Origin: an uncultured Anaerolineales bacterium
Lineage (GTDB): Bacteria > Chloroflexota > Anaerolineae > Aggregatilineales > Aggregatilineaceae
Assembly (NCBI GenBank): GCA_937135955.1
Contig: CAKZOB010000019.1
Location: 39,212-103,211 of the forward strand
Length of the DNA stretch: 64,000 nucleotides
Reading direction: 5' to 3'
Shown: in pieces, positions 41,152-49,700 of the stretch
Layout of the letters: the number at the start of each line of letters is the position of its first letter
Numbering within the stretch: position 1 is the stretch's first letter
The notes under the pieces: generated by a model
The model's database searches: none
The model's input: only the letters and a program-made list of their open reading frames with translations
Told to the model about the DNA's origin: nothing
Program-made: the position numbers and the translations under genes

Positions 41152-41173
41152 CGGTGCCCTCCTACTGTGTCTG

Positions 41174-41220
41174 AAAAAAAAGAATCTCCCCTTCCCATCA
41201 AGGACGAGAAGGGGAGATTC
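41174..41220 (-). terminator. Rho-independent terminator of the trp T-box leader
   Basis: A 13-bp perfect stem (GAATCTCCCCTTC with GAAGGGGAGATTC) and 13-nt loop, then eight Ts on the minus strand, 22 bp before the trpE start. The T-box sequence directly upstream can form the competing antiterminator. Confidence 0.93.
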
Positions 41221-41520
41221 CCGCGGTGCCACCTTGGTTAAGCGGCTGCCCCCAAACAAAAAAATCCACGGTGAATGCGCGGATTTTTGGGAGAAGCCAG
41301 CTTCACTCTGCAGGGTACGGACGCCTGGATTGTGCCAGAGCCTCGATACCCCTCACCCTGCTAACGGTGGTGCCTCCGGTGCGGGCTACTGACGCCGCCT
41401 GCGACGTGTTCGACCGCACAGCTCCCTGGCCCATTCCACACCGGCGCTTGTACCGCCTTCGCAGCGACCGGCAGCTCTCTGAACACCGCTTCGGTGTGTA
41501 CTATTCCAGATCAACGCTTT
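41174..41520 (-). promoter_or_regulatory. T-box riboswitch, tRNA-Trp responsive
   Basis: The trpE leader reads, in order on the minus strand: Stem I base (GATCTGGAATAGTACAC, an AGTA-type loop); AGAGAGCTGCCGGT with the distal-loop region (about 41484-41455); the specifier region GGAATGGGCC with codon TGG at 41433-41431; and a long middle section. The T-box bulge sequence AAGGTGGCACCGCGG follows at 41235-41221, with the terminator directly after. Uncharged tRNA-Trp would pair its anticodon with TGG and its acceptor end with the T-box, favouring read-through when tryptophan is scarce. The order and the conserved blocks match the T-box family. Confidence 0.92.
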
Positions 41521-41543
41521 TGCATGTATGTAGCTTGCTCAAA

Positions 41544-41572
41544 AAGGTAGCAAGATTTGGCGGCGTTGTCAA
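41544..41572 (-). promoter_or_regulatory. Promoter of the trp operon
   Basis: Minus strand: TTGACA (41572-41567), 17-bp spacer, TACCTT (41549-41544). Transcription would start near 41537, just before Stem I of the T-box. Nothing recognisable lies in the remaining 215 bp between this promoter and the end of the histidine kinase gene. Confidence 0.75.
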
Positions 41573-41787
41573 GCACTTCAAGCTGGTTGATTGCACCAAA
41601 CGTGCTCACTGCGCTCACCCTCAGTCATGCCTCGCTGAGTTGCGTCAGCGCCGAGGGGGAGGTCAGCCTGGCGCATGACGTGGCACTTCACCAAACTCGC
41701 TTCTGTCGTGATTCCGCTAGCCGGTTTTTGATGCGATTACCCTGGCACTTTGGGCAAAGAGGCCGGGGATCAGGTTCATAGCAGGCT

Positions 41788-43866
41788 CTAGTAGACCACT
41801 TCGGCTTGAGGCTGCGGCAGCGCGTCATGAGTGGAGACGGCTGATGTGCCATGTGGCAGGGTCACGCAAAAGGTCGTGCCCTGGCCGGGCACGCTCTCGA
41901 AGGTGACGGTGCCTCCCAGCAGTTCTACTGCGCGTCGAACAATGGACAATCCCAGACCGGTGCCGGGGAGTTGGCGTGCATTGCTGGCGCGGAAGAAGGG
42001 TGTGAACAGGTACGGCTGTTCTTCGCGCGGGATGCCCATGCCTTTGTCGCGAATGGTCAACAGCGTTCCTTCTGGCCCTTGCGCTACACTTAACGACACA
42101 GCTTTGCCCGGTGCCGAGTACTTGATGGCATTGGAGAGCAGGTTGCGCACTACCAGCGTGACCAGGCCAGGATCGGTTGAAACCTCCTGGAGCTGCGGTG
42201 CCAATTGCAAGGTGATCGTCACGCCTCCGTCATAAGCCAAGGTCATTTCGCTCACAATATGCTGGCATAAGGCGTTGAGGTCTACCGGTTGAAGGCGCAC
42301 TTCTACTGCACCCGTCTCGGTGCGGATATGCGTCAGCAAGTCGTCGGTGAGTTGCTGTAGGCTTTGGACGGCTTTCCTGATCTGCTCGAAACGCTTGTGA
42401 CGCTCGGCTTCGTTCTGACGATCCCAGTAGCGGTCGAGCAGGTCCGTGGACGACTGGATCACAGCCAGGGGGGTGCGGAATTCGTGCGAAGCCACGGCCA
42501 GAAACTGGTTCTTCAAACGGTTGATCTCGATCTCGCGGTCGAGGGCACCGCGCAGGTGGGCTTCCATCTGCTTTTGCAACGCCAGATCGTGCAGGGTAAC
42601 GATGAGCCGCGGCGAGCGATTGAGGGGGGTGCGAATAGGCGATAGCACCACCTCGAACTCGTTGGTCTCGCGGGCCGCAGACTGGCACCGGAACGACACT
42701 TCGACCAGGTTTTGCGTGGTCTGCAGCGTCACCGCCTCGTGCAGCTTCTGTTGAAGCGCCTCTTTGTGTTCGGGGTGTTCTGGGCAGACGACATCCAGCA
42801 GCGAACGCATCCCCAGCCCACAGGTGGCCTCGAAGGCCGTGTTGACTTTCTGGATGGTGCCGTCGGAAAATACGACCGCGATCGGGTCGGCACTGCCGTT
42901 GAGGATAGCGCTCAGTTCCTGTCCTTGGGCCAGCATGCGGGCCATCAATAGGACGATCACCAGGCCAGTGCTTCCTGCAAACACGAGCAACAGGGTGGTG
43001 AACAGGGCGCGATCGACCAGGCTGCGCTGGTAAAAGGCGCGTTGAATGACTGCGCGCAGAATCACTGCCGGCTTGCCATTGAGGTCGGGCAATATCAGAT
43101 AGGCCGCGATCAGACGGTCATTGAGTACGCGCACATGCCGGTCGTCGGGGCCAGAAAGCCCCTGACGAGCTGCAACGAAATCGGCAGGGAGGTTGTCGGC
43201 CTGCCAGGAGAAAAGCGAGATTTCGCTGCGCCCGATGTTTTCGAAGCGGGTGAGTACCGCATTATTCAGCCAGCGCCCGAAGAGCAAGATACCTCGGGGC
43301 GGGCCGGTGCGTGTGCTGGTGAGGATCGGTTCGGCGGCTAAGATCAACCGGCCTTCGGGCAAGTCGAGCAAGCCAGTCAATGAGCGCGGCGAGTCAACCA
43401 GCGCTGTCAGAAAGTCGCCCTGCAACAAAACGGTGGGGAGTGGCGCTTCGCGTTCGGCCTGCGCATTGTAGGCTTTGCTGAAGATCACCTGACCAGACAT
43501 GTCAACGAGCATGGCGACGGCGAGATCGAGAGTCTGCATGGCCTCCAGGGTGTAGTTCGTGGTGAGGTAGTCTTCGTTGCGATTGACCATGAACTGATAG
43601 GTATCGTCCCAGTTGGCCCAGTCAGCGGCGCTGGCAGCCAGGTTGGCCAGCTCGTTGTCATAAATATGTCTGATGGCAACGATATGCTGGCGGGCGTGTT
43701 CCCGTTCCATTTGGGTAATGCTGTGTGCGACAAAGGCGTTGGGGGCGACGACCAGCAACACAATTAGCCCTGCCAGCAGGGCTAAGATCAGCAGAGGAGT
43801 TTTTCGGGGGAAGCGCATATGTGGAAGCCGTAATCCATAGCTGATGTGTTCTTTCACCAAAGACAC
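41788..43866 (-). CDS. Sensor histidine kinase with CHASE4 and PAS domains
   Basis: A 692-residue membrane sensor. A first helix (LLILALLAGLIVLLVVAPNAF, about 25-45) precedes an extracytoplasmic CHASE4-type domain (AADWANWDDTYQFMVNRNEDYL). A second helix follows near 280-305 (LFTTLLLVFAGSTGLVIVLLM in parts), then a PAS domain (about 310-430), HisKA with the phospho-acceptor His in VASHEFRTPLAVI, and HATPase with VRNLLSNAIKYSAPGK, IRDKGMGIPREEQ and GTGLGLSIVRR. No response regulator is adjacent, so it is an orphan kinase. GTG at 43866 is taken as start; an ATG at 43818 just before the membrane helix is equally possible. Signal unknown. Confidence 0.9.
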   Translation of the reverse strand: MSLVKEHISYGLRLPHMRFPRKTPLLILALLAGLIVLLVVAPNAFVAHSITQMEREHARQHIVAIRHIYDNELANLAASAADWANWDDTYQFMVNRNEDYLTTNYTLEAMQTLDLAVAMLVDMSGQVIFSKAYNAQAEREAPLPTVLLQGDFLTALVDSPRSLTGLLDLPEGRLILAAEPILTSTRTGPPRGILLFGRWLNNAVLTRFENIGRSEISLFSWQADNLPADFVAARQGLSGPDDRHVRVLNDRLIAAYLILPDLNGKPAVILRAVIQRAFYQRSLVDRALFTTLLLVFAGSTGLVIVLLMARMLAQGQELSAILNGSADPIAVVFSDGTIQKVNTAFEATCGLGMRSLLDVVCPEHPEHKEALQQKLHEAVTLQTTQNLVEVSFRCQSAARETNEFEVVLSPIRTPLNRSPRLIVTLHDLALQKQMEAHLRGALDREIEINRLKNQFLAVASHEFRTPLAVIQSSTDLLDRYWDRQNEAERHKRFEQIRKAVQSLQQLTDDLLTHIRTETGAVEVRLQPVDLNALCQHIVSEMTLAYDGGVTITLQLAPQLQEVSTDPGLVTLVVRNLLSNAIKYSAPGKAVSLSVAQGPEGTLLTIRDKGMGIPREEQPYLFTPFFRASNARQLPGTGLGLSIVRRAVELLGGTVTFESVPGQGTTFCVTLPHGTSAVSTHDALPQPQAEVVY

Positions 43867-43981
43867 AAAAGCCGAATCGCTGTTGCATCGGTTCGTTAAT
43901 TATTATGCGCAATGAGCCGTAAAGCGCCATAAAAATCGGGGCAGAAACGTGAAGAGTTTGTGAATTCAAGCTAGCAAAGCT

Positions 43982-46351
43982 TTATCGGTTTTGTGCTATA
44001 TGCAGGTTAATCAGCCCTGGAACAGGAGAGTCTATAACCAGAGTACCCGCCGGGCTGCTCTTGTGGGTCTGTGCCAGCGTGCCCGCGCCGGTGATGGTAT
44101 ACAGCGTTTCCGGTCTCAGCCCCGCGACCAGAATATGGGTCACGCCGGGCACTACTTCGAAGGTTGTCTGTAACACGTCAGCGCCATCCTCTGGCGTTGC
44201 GTCGAAGATCACCTGTGCTGTGCCCAGGGCGACGCCGCGCACGCCCTCGCCCAGCACCAGCACGCCGGGAAGGGGCGGGGGATCGGCAGCGCTCTGGGCC
44301 ACGAAAGCCGTCAGGAACCAGTGATCGAGATTCGGTGCACCGGGGGCGATCTCCAGCCGATAGAAGCCGTAGGGTTCGCGCTCGAACGCATTGCCGACCG
44401 GTTCGCCCCAACTGCGGTCAACCCCTTGACCGGCCACTTCGTAGCCTTCGACGACGGTCACCAGGCTGTGTGGGCGCAGATTCTGCGCATAAACGGCGCT
44501 CTCGCCAACCTGCGAGCGGAAGAACTGTCCCGTCGGCTCCGGTTCGGTCTGGAAGTGGAAGACGGTCAGGGGAGTGTACGCGGGGTAGGTGCTCAGCACG
44601 CGGTCGTAGACGAACAGCGTAGCGGGCCGCCAGTAGACGAATTCGCGCAGCACGGCGCTGACCTTGGGGCGGTTCTCCGGCGTGCTGTAGAAGGTGCTGT
44701 TGTACGCACCGGTCAGGTCGGCGCGCAGATAGGTGATGCCGTCCGCCTCAGCGAAGCGAGTCACCGAGCCGGTGTCGTAGGCGCGCCAGTTGGCCAGCAG
44801 GTAGGGCAGGTTGACCGCCGTGCGCGGGTGTGGACTCATGGTGCGCTGCCCGCAGTCGTTCAACCAGACTTCGCGCTCGGCGTTGGGGCGGATACCGTCG
44901 AAATTCTCGGCTAGGTCGCAGATCAGCACTGTGTTGGCGGCGATGGTGCGGGCGTAATAGTTGGCGTCGTGATCGGAGGTGCCGTCGCCGCTGTAGACGC
45001 CGCTGCGCACGACGAGTTCCTCGCCGCGATAGTACAGGGTGAAGTTGCCCTGGTCGTAGAACTGATGGTAGGCCAGGCGATCGCCCGCGTTGAACGAGAC
45101 GTAAGTCGCGGCGCGGTCGTATTGCCCGTTTTCGTTCAGCCAGGCCGAGCGCATGAAGATATGTCCCAGATAGGGGGCGAACCAGGTCGCAGTGTTCGGG
45201 GGCAAGCCAGACGCACCAGGGTCGCGCCACAGGAATTCGTCGGCGCTCATCCAATCGGGCGAGCTATCGGGCGGCTGTCGCAGAAACCAGTCCATCCAGA
45301 GCGCGTGTTTCGTCCCGGCGAAGACCGTCCGCAGCAGCAGGTCTTGGGCGCGACCATACGCCTGGGCGGGATGATAGCGCTCTGCGTCCCCGATGATCGA
45401 GGGATAGCTGTGGATCACGTCGCCCCAGTCGGCATTGTACGTTCGCGCCGTGCCGGGGTGATAGAGGAACAGGTCGTAGGCCAGCCGATCGTACCACCAG
45501 GGCGTGTCGTCGAAGTAATTTTCGCCCGCCGCTGTCCACCAGGCCAGCGCCGTCTGCACGAATGCCCAGCCCGCCAGGAAACCATAGACAGGTCCCTCGG
45601 CCCAGGCCCCGCCCGTCTGCAAGTCCAGCGCGGGCAAGATGGTATCGGTGAGCGTCTTGCGGCAGAACGCCAGCAGGCTCGGCGCGCCCTCGTGCTCGCC
45701 CCACAGGGCCAGCCCACCCGCGGTGAGCGCCCAGAGCCAGCGAGCGGTATAGTTGTTCCAGGCCATGATCTGCCCATTCAGCCAGATCAGCCCGCTCTCA
45801 TCGGCGGCGGGGTCGCGCAGACGGCTGAGGGCGCGCCACAGGGTCACGCGCAGCGCGGCGCGGTCGTCGGCGGTCAGCGCGCCGTGCAGCCAGTCGTAGC
45901 CCAGCGCCAGCGCGGCCACATGGTCCAGCAGTGCCCCGTCAAAGCCGCCTCCGCCGGATAGGGCCGGGTGCATTTCCACGCGGTTGACGATCTCCACCAT
46001 GACCGCCCTGGCCCGTTGCGCGTAGCGCTCTTCGCCGGTGACCAGCCAGGCCAGCGCCAGCGCGCGCAACGCCGTGCCCGGCGACCACTCCGCGTCGCCT
46101 TCCGGCGCGTCCGAACTCACATAGGCCAGGAAATCCGTCCAGGCCCGCACCTGCCGATCTGCTCTGGGGCGCAGGGTTTCCTGCACATAGGCTGACGTGA
46201 TCAGCAAGCGCGGGTGAACGCCGAACGCTGCCACCGGCAGCGGCGGCCCGGCGCTCTGCCCGTGCGCAGGGACAACGAAGGCTGGCGCGGCGAGGCTCAG
46301 CGACAGCAGCACCGCCCAGAACATCAGCAGAGGACGGCTCGCCCGGCGCAT
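43982..46351 (-). CDS. Secreted heparinase II/III-like protein
   Basis: A 789-residue exported protein. A signal peptide (LLMFWAVLLSLSLAAPAFVVPAHGQ in parts) is followed by an alpha/alpha-toroid (about 40-400: TALRALALAWLVTGEERYAQRA, VAALALGYDWLHGALTADDRA, NNYTARWLWALTAGGLALWGE) and a heparinase II/III beta-sandwich region (about 420-640: AYHQFYDQGNFTLYYRGEELV, DHDANYYARTIAANTVLI). Family members are polysaccharide lyases acting on uronic-acid glycans, or uncharacterised relatives. The typical Tyr and His candidates are present (NNY; YHQFYDQG), but activity cannot be proven. The ATG at 46351 begins 7 nt after the FHA stop, so it is the third gene of a kinase-FHA-lyase operon. Confidence 0.78.
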   Translation of the reverse strand: MRRASRPLLMFWAVLLSLSLAAPAFVVPAHGQSAGPPLPVAAFGVHPRLLITSAYVQETLRPRADRQVRAWTDFLAYVSSDAPEGDAEWSPGTALRALALAWLVTGEERYAQRARAVMVEIVNRVEMHPALSGGGGFDGALLDHVAALALGYDWLHGALTADDRAALRVTLWRALSRLRDPAADESGLIWLNGQIMAWNNYTARWLWALTAGGLALWGEHEGAPSLLAFCRKTLTDTILPALDLQTGGAWAEGPVYGFLAGWAFVQTALAWWTAAGENYFDDTPWWYDRLAYDLFLYHPGTARTYNADWGDVIHSYPSIIGDAERYHPAQAYGRAQDLLLRTVFAGTKHALWMDWFLRQPPDSSPDWMSADEFLWRDPGASGLPPNTATWFAPYLGHIFMRSAWLNENGQYDRAATYVSFNAGDRLAYHQFYDQGNFTLYYRGEELVVRSGVYSGDGTSDHDANYYARTIAANTVLICDLAENFDGIRPNAEREVWLNDCGQRTMSPHPRTAVNLPYLLANWRAYDTGSVTRFAEADGITYLRADLTGAYNSTFYSTPENRPKVSAVLREFVYWRPATLFVYDRVLSTYPAYTPLTVFHFQTEPEPTGQFFRSQVGESAVYAQNLRPHSLVTVVEGYEVAGQGVDRSWGEPVGNAFEREPYGFYRLEIAPGAPNLDHWFLTAFVAQSAADPPPLPGVLVLGEGVRGVALGTAQVIFDATPEDGADVLQTTFEVVPGVTHILVAGLRPETLYTITGAGTLAQTHKSSPAGTLVIDSPVPGLINLHIAQNR

Positions 46352-46358
46352 AGAGGTT

Positions 46359-46715
46359 TCAGAAAGGCAGATCGTCGTCGGAGACAAGCACCGTCGGCAG
46401 CGGCTCGATGCGCAACCAGGTCCGGCCAATGCGGAACAATTGCCCCGGCACGATCACGGTGCGTCCTTCGATGCGCCGTTCGCCAATATAAGTGCCGTTG
46501 GTGCTATGCAGGTCTTCCAGCCAGAAGGTCTGTCCATCGTAGATCAGCACGGCGTGTTCGCGCGAGACCTGACTGTCGTAGCTCAGGCATACGTCGCAAT
46601 CTTCGCGGCGACCGATGCTGATCTCCATCGGTTTGCCGGAGTCGAGAAAAGTTTCGAAGCTGAGGGTAGAGCCATCCTGCGGGCCGCTCATCAGTACAAT
46701 GAGAATATCGGTCAT
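46359..46715 (-). CDS. FHA-domain protein
   Basis: A 118-residue protein that is almost entirely one forkhead-associated domain, which binds phosphothreonine peptides. Visible: SIGRREDCDVCLSYDSQVSREHAVLIYDGQTF in parts (GRREDCDVCL, SREHAVL), and the closing LEDLHSTNGTYIGERRI. The Gly-Arg, Ser-x-x-His and Asn-Gly residues needed for phosphopeptide binding are all kept. It lies 6 bp after the Ser/Thr kinase gene and 7 bp before the heparinase-like gene. The likely partner is the kinase or one of its substrates. Confidence 0.93.
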   Translation of the reverse strand: MTDILIVLMSGPQDGSTLSFETFLDSGKPMEISIGRREDCDVCLSYDSQVSREHAVLIYDGQTFWLEDLHSTNGTYIGERRIEGRTVIVPGQLFRIGRTWLRIEPLPTVLVSDDDLPF

Positions 46716-46721
46716 GGATAC

Positions 46722-49700
46722 TCACTCCTCCCTCTCCAGGTGACGGCGTGCCTCGGTGCGTTTCTCGCGCGAGGGCTGATGCGAGGGGTCGAGCTCCAGC
46801 GCCCGGTTGAAGGCGCTCACGGCTTCTTCCCAACGTGCCAGTTGCAGTAGGGCATCGCCCAGGTTGTGCCAGAACCACACATCGTCGGGGGATAGCTCGA
46901 CGGCGCGGGCAAAGCAGAGCCGCGCTTCTTCCCAGCGGCCCAGGGCGGCGCAAGCCAGGCCCTTGCCGTTCCAGGCCCAGGCGTAAGCTGGCGCAAGGCG
47001 CAGCGCCTGATCGTAGGCGGCCAACGCCTCTTCGTGTCGTTCCAGGCGACGCAGTACCTGTCCCTTGCGCGCCCAGGCTGAGTCGCTCTCTGGCCCGACT
47101 TTGAGCGCCTGCTCGACGGCGGCCAAAGCGTCTTCTGCCCGCCCCAGGGCCAGCAATGGTTCAACCTGATTGATCCAGTACCAGGCGCTGTTGGGATCAT
47201 ACTCAGCAGCGCGCTCGTAGGAGATCAGCGCTTCTTCGCGGCGGCCCATTGCTTCGAGCGCCAAGCCGCGCCCGTTCCAGGCCCAGGCGTAACCCGGTTC
47301 TATTTTCAGGGCGCGGTCATAGGCGGCGACGGCATCCTTATAACGCCCCATGCGGCGCAGGGCCTGGCCGCGTTTGGCCCAGCTTTCGGCATGGTTGCGG
47401 TTGAGGCGCAGCGCGCGTTCCAGCGGGCCGAGCGCGTCCTCGAAGCGCTGCATGGCGACCAATTCATCGGCCTGGTTGTACCAGAACCACACGTCGTCGG
47501 GCTGAATGGCCGCGGCCTGTTTGAAGCATTGCAGCGCCTCTTCGTGTCGGTCGAGCGCGCTGAGAGTCAGGCCGCGCCCATTCCAGGCCCAGGCGTAGTC
47601 GGGGGCCAGTTCTACGGCGCGGCTATAACTGGCCAGCGCCTCTTCCAGGCGGTCCATGCGGCGCAGGGCCTGGCCCTGCTTGGCCCAGGCGCGCGCATAG
47701 CGGGGGTCGGCCTCCAGCGCGCGTTGCAACACTTCGAGCGCTTCCTGATACCGTTTGAGCAGCACCAGCGTATCGCCCATGTTATACCAGTAGAGCGAGT
47801 TGTCCGGCTCCATGACCGCGGCGCGTCGGTAGGATTCGAGCGCCTCTTCGTGACGCCCCAGCGCTTCCAGGACGATGCCGTGCTCGTTCCACGCCCAGCC
47901 ATACGAGGGATCGAGTTCGACAGCGCGATTGAGGTACGCCAGCGCTTCTTGTGGGCGGTTGAGCTGACGCAGCGCATTACCCAGCCGCGCCCAACTGCGG
48001 GCATGAGTTGGTGCGTAATGAATGGCTTGTTCGAGCAGAGGGATGGCTTCTTCGAAGCGGTTTTGCAGCGCCAGCAGATTGCCCTGGTTGTACCAGTGCC
48101 AGACATCGTCTGGGGCGATCTCGGCAGCATGTTGATACATCGCCAGCGCTTCGTCGTAACGACCAAGCCGTTCCAGGGCGATCCCCTTGCCATTGATGGC
48201 CCAGGCATAGTCCGGTTTCAGGGCCAGGGCGCGGTCGTAGGCGGCCAGGGCGTCTTCGTAGCGTTCCAGGTAGCGCAATACCTGACCCAGCTTGGCCCAT
48301 GAATAGGGGTGGGTTGGCGCTACGCGCGTGGCCTGTTGCGTGGGAGCCAGCGCTTCCTGGTAGCGTCCCATTTCGACCAGCATTTCGGCCTGATTGTACC
48401 AGTGCCAGACCTCGCCGGGCTGATGCAGGGCGGCCTGCTGAAACGCTTCCAGGGCTTCGGGCACGCGCCCCAATACCTTCAGGGTCAGCCCTTTGCCGTT
48501 CCATGCCCAGGCGTAGCGCGGATTCAATTCCAATGCGCGATTATAGGCATTGAGCGCTTCCGGCAGACGCTCCAGCGTGCGCAATACCTGACCGCGCTTG
48601 GCCCAGCTTTCGGCGTGATGCGGGTCAATCTGCAGCGCGCGGTCGAGCACACGCATGGCTCCTTCGTAATCGCGACGGGTGTAGAGCACTTCCGCCTGGT
48701 TGTACCAGGCCCAGACATTGTCCGGATGCAGTTCGGTGGCCGTCTGATGGGCGGCCAGCGCGCGTTCGGTCTGCCCCAATCGCTCCAACACCTGGCCCTT
48801 GCCCGTCCAGGCCCAGGCGAAGTGCGGATTGAGCGCCAGGGCACGGTCGTAGGCCGCCAGCGCCTCGTCGTAGCGACCGAGCAGGCGTAGGGTGCGCCCT
48901 TTGCGCGCCCAGGCCCAGGCCGAATGAGGGTCGAGCGCCAGGGCGCGGTCGTAGGCGGCCAGTGCTTCTTCGGCGAAGCCCAATTCGGTCAGGCTGTAGC
49001 CCTTGTCCATCAGTTCGCTGATCTCCAGCGCCGGCCCCTCGGCGCTGGTCTCTGGCAGCGCGCCGGTGATCTCCCCGATCAACCCTCGCAGTGCCTCTAC
49101 GACTTCTCCCCAGCTTTGCGGACGGTCGGCGGGATTTTTGGCCAGACAGGCCAGGGTCAGTTCTTTGACTGGCGCGAGTACATGCGCTGCCGAGTCCGGG
49201 AAAGCGGGGAGCAGGTTAAGATGAGCGTGCACCCATTCGGTGAGCAGCTTGGCTTCGAAGACAGTGTGGCCGGTGAGCATCTCGAACAGCACACAGCCAA
49301 AGGCGTAAATGTCAGCGCGCATGTCTATCAGTTCGGCGCGACATTGTTCGGGGGCCATATAGGGTGGCGTGCCAACGATAGCGCCCACGCGCGTCAAACC
49401 GCTGGCCCAGGGGCTGTCATCACCAGCAAGCGGGGCGCTCTGGTCGGCGTCCATGGAACGCACCAGGCCGAAGTCGGTCACTTTGGCGATGCCGTCGTGA
49501 CGAACCAGAATGTTGGCCGGTTTGAGGTCACGGTGCACCAGACCGGGGACACGGCACGTGGCGTGCTGCATCCCCAGCGCAATTTGCAGCGCGAAGTCGA
49601 GCGCCTGCGGCAGATCAATGCGTTTGTGCCGAATCCAGCTACGCAGGTCTGGCCCCAGCCCTTCCGGGCCGCTGATGTGTTCCAGGATGATATGCGGTCG

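Noticed and set aside
41152..41259. N-terminal extension of TrpE
   Set aside because: It would translate the T-box terminator. The ATG at 41151 has AGGAGG and begins the TrpE domain.
41573..41787. Small frames between the trp promoter and the histidine kinase gene
   Set aside because: No ribosome sites, biased composition and no recognisable sequence. Treated as empty spacer.
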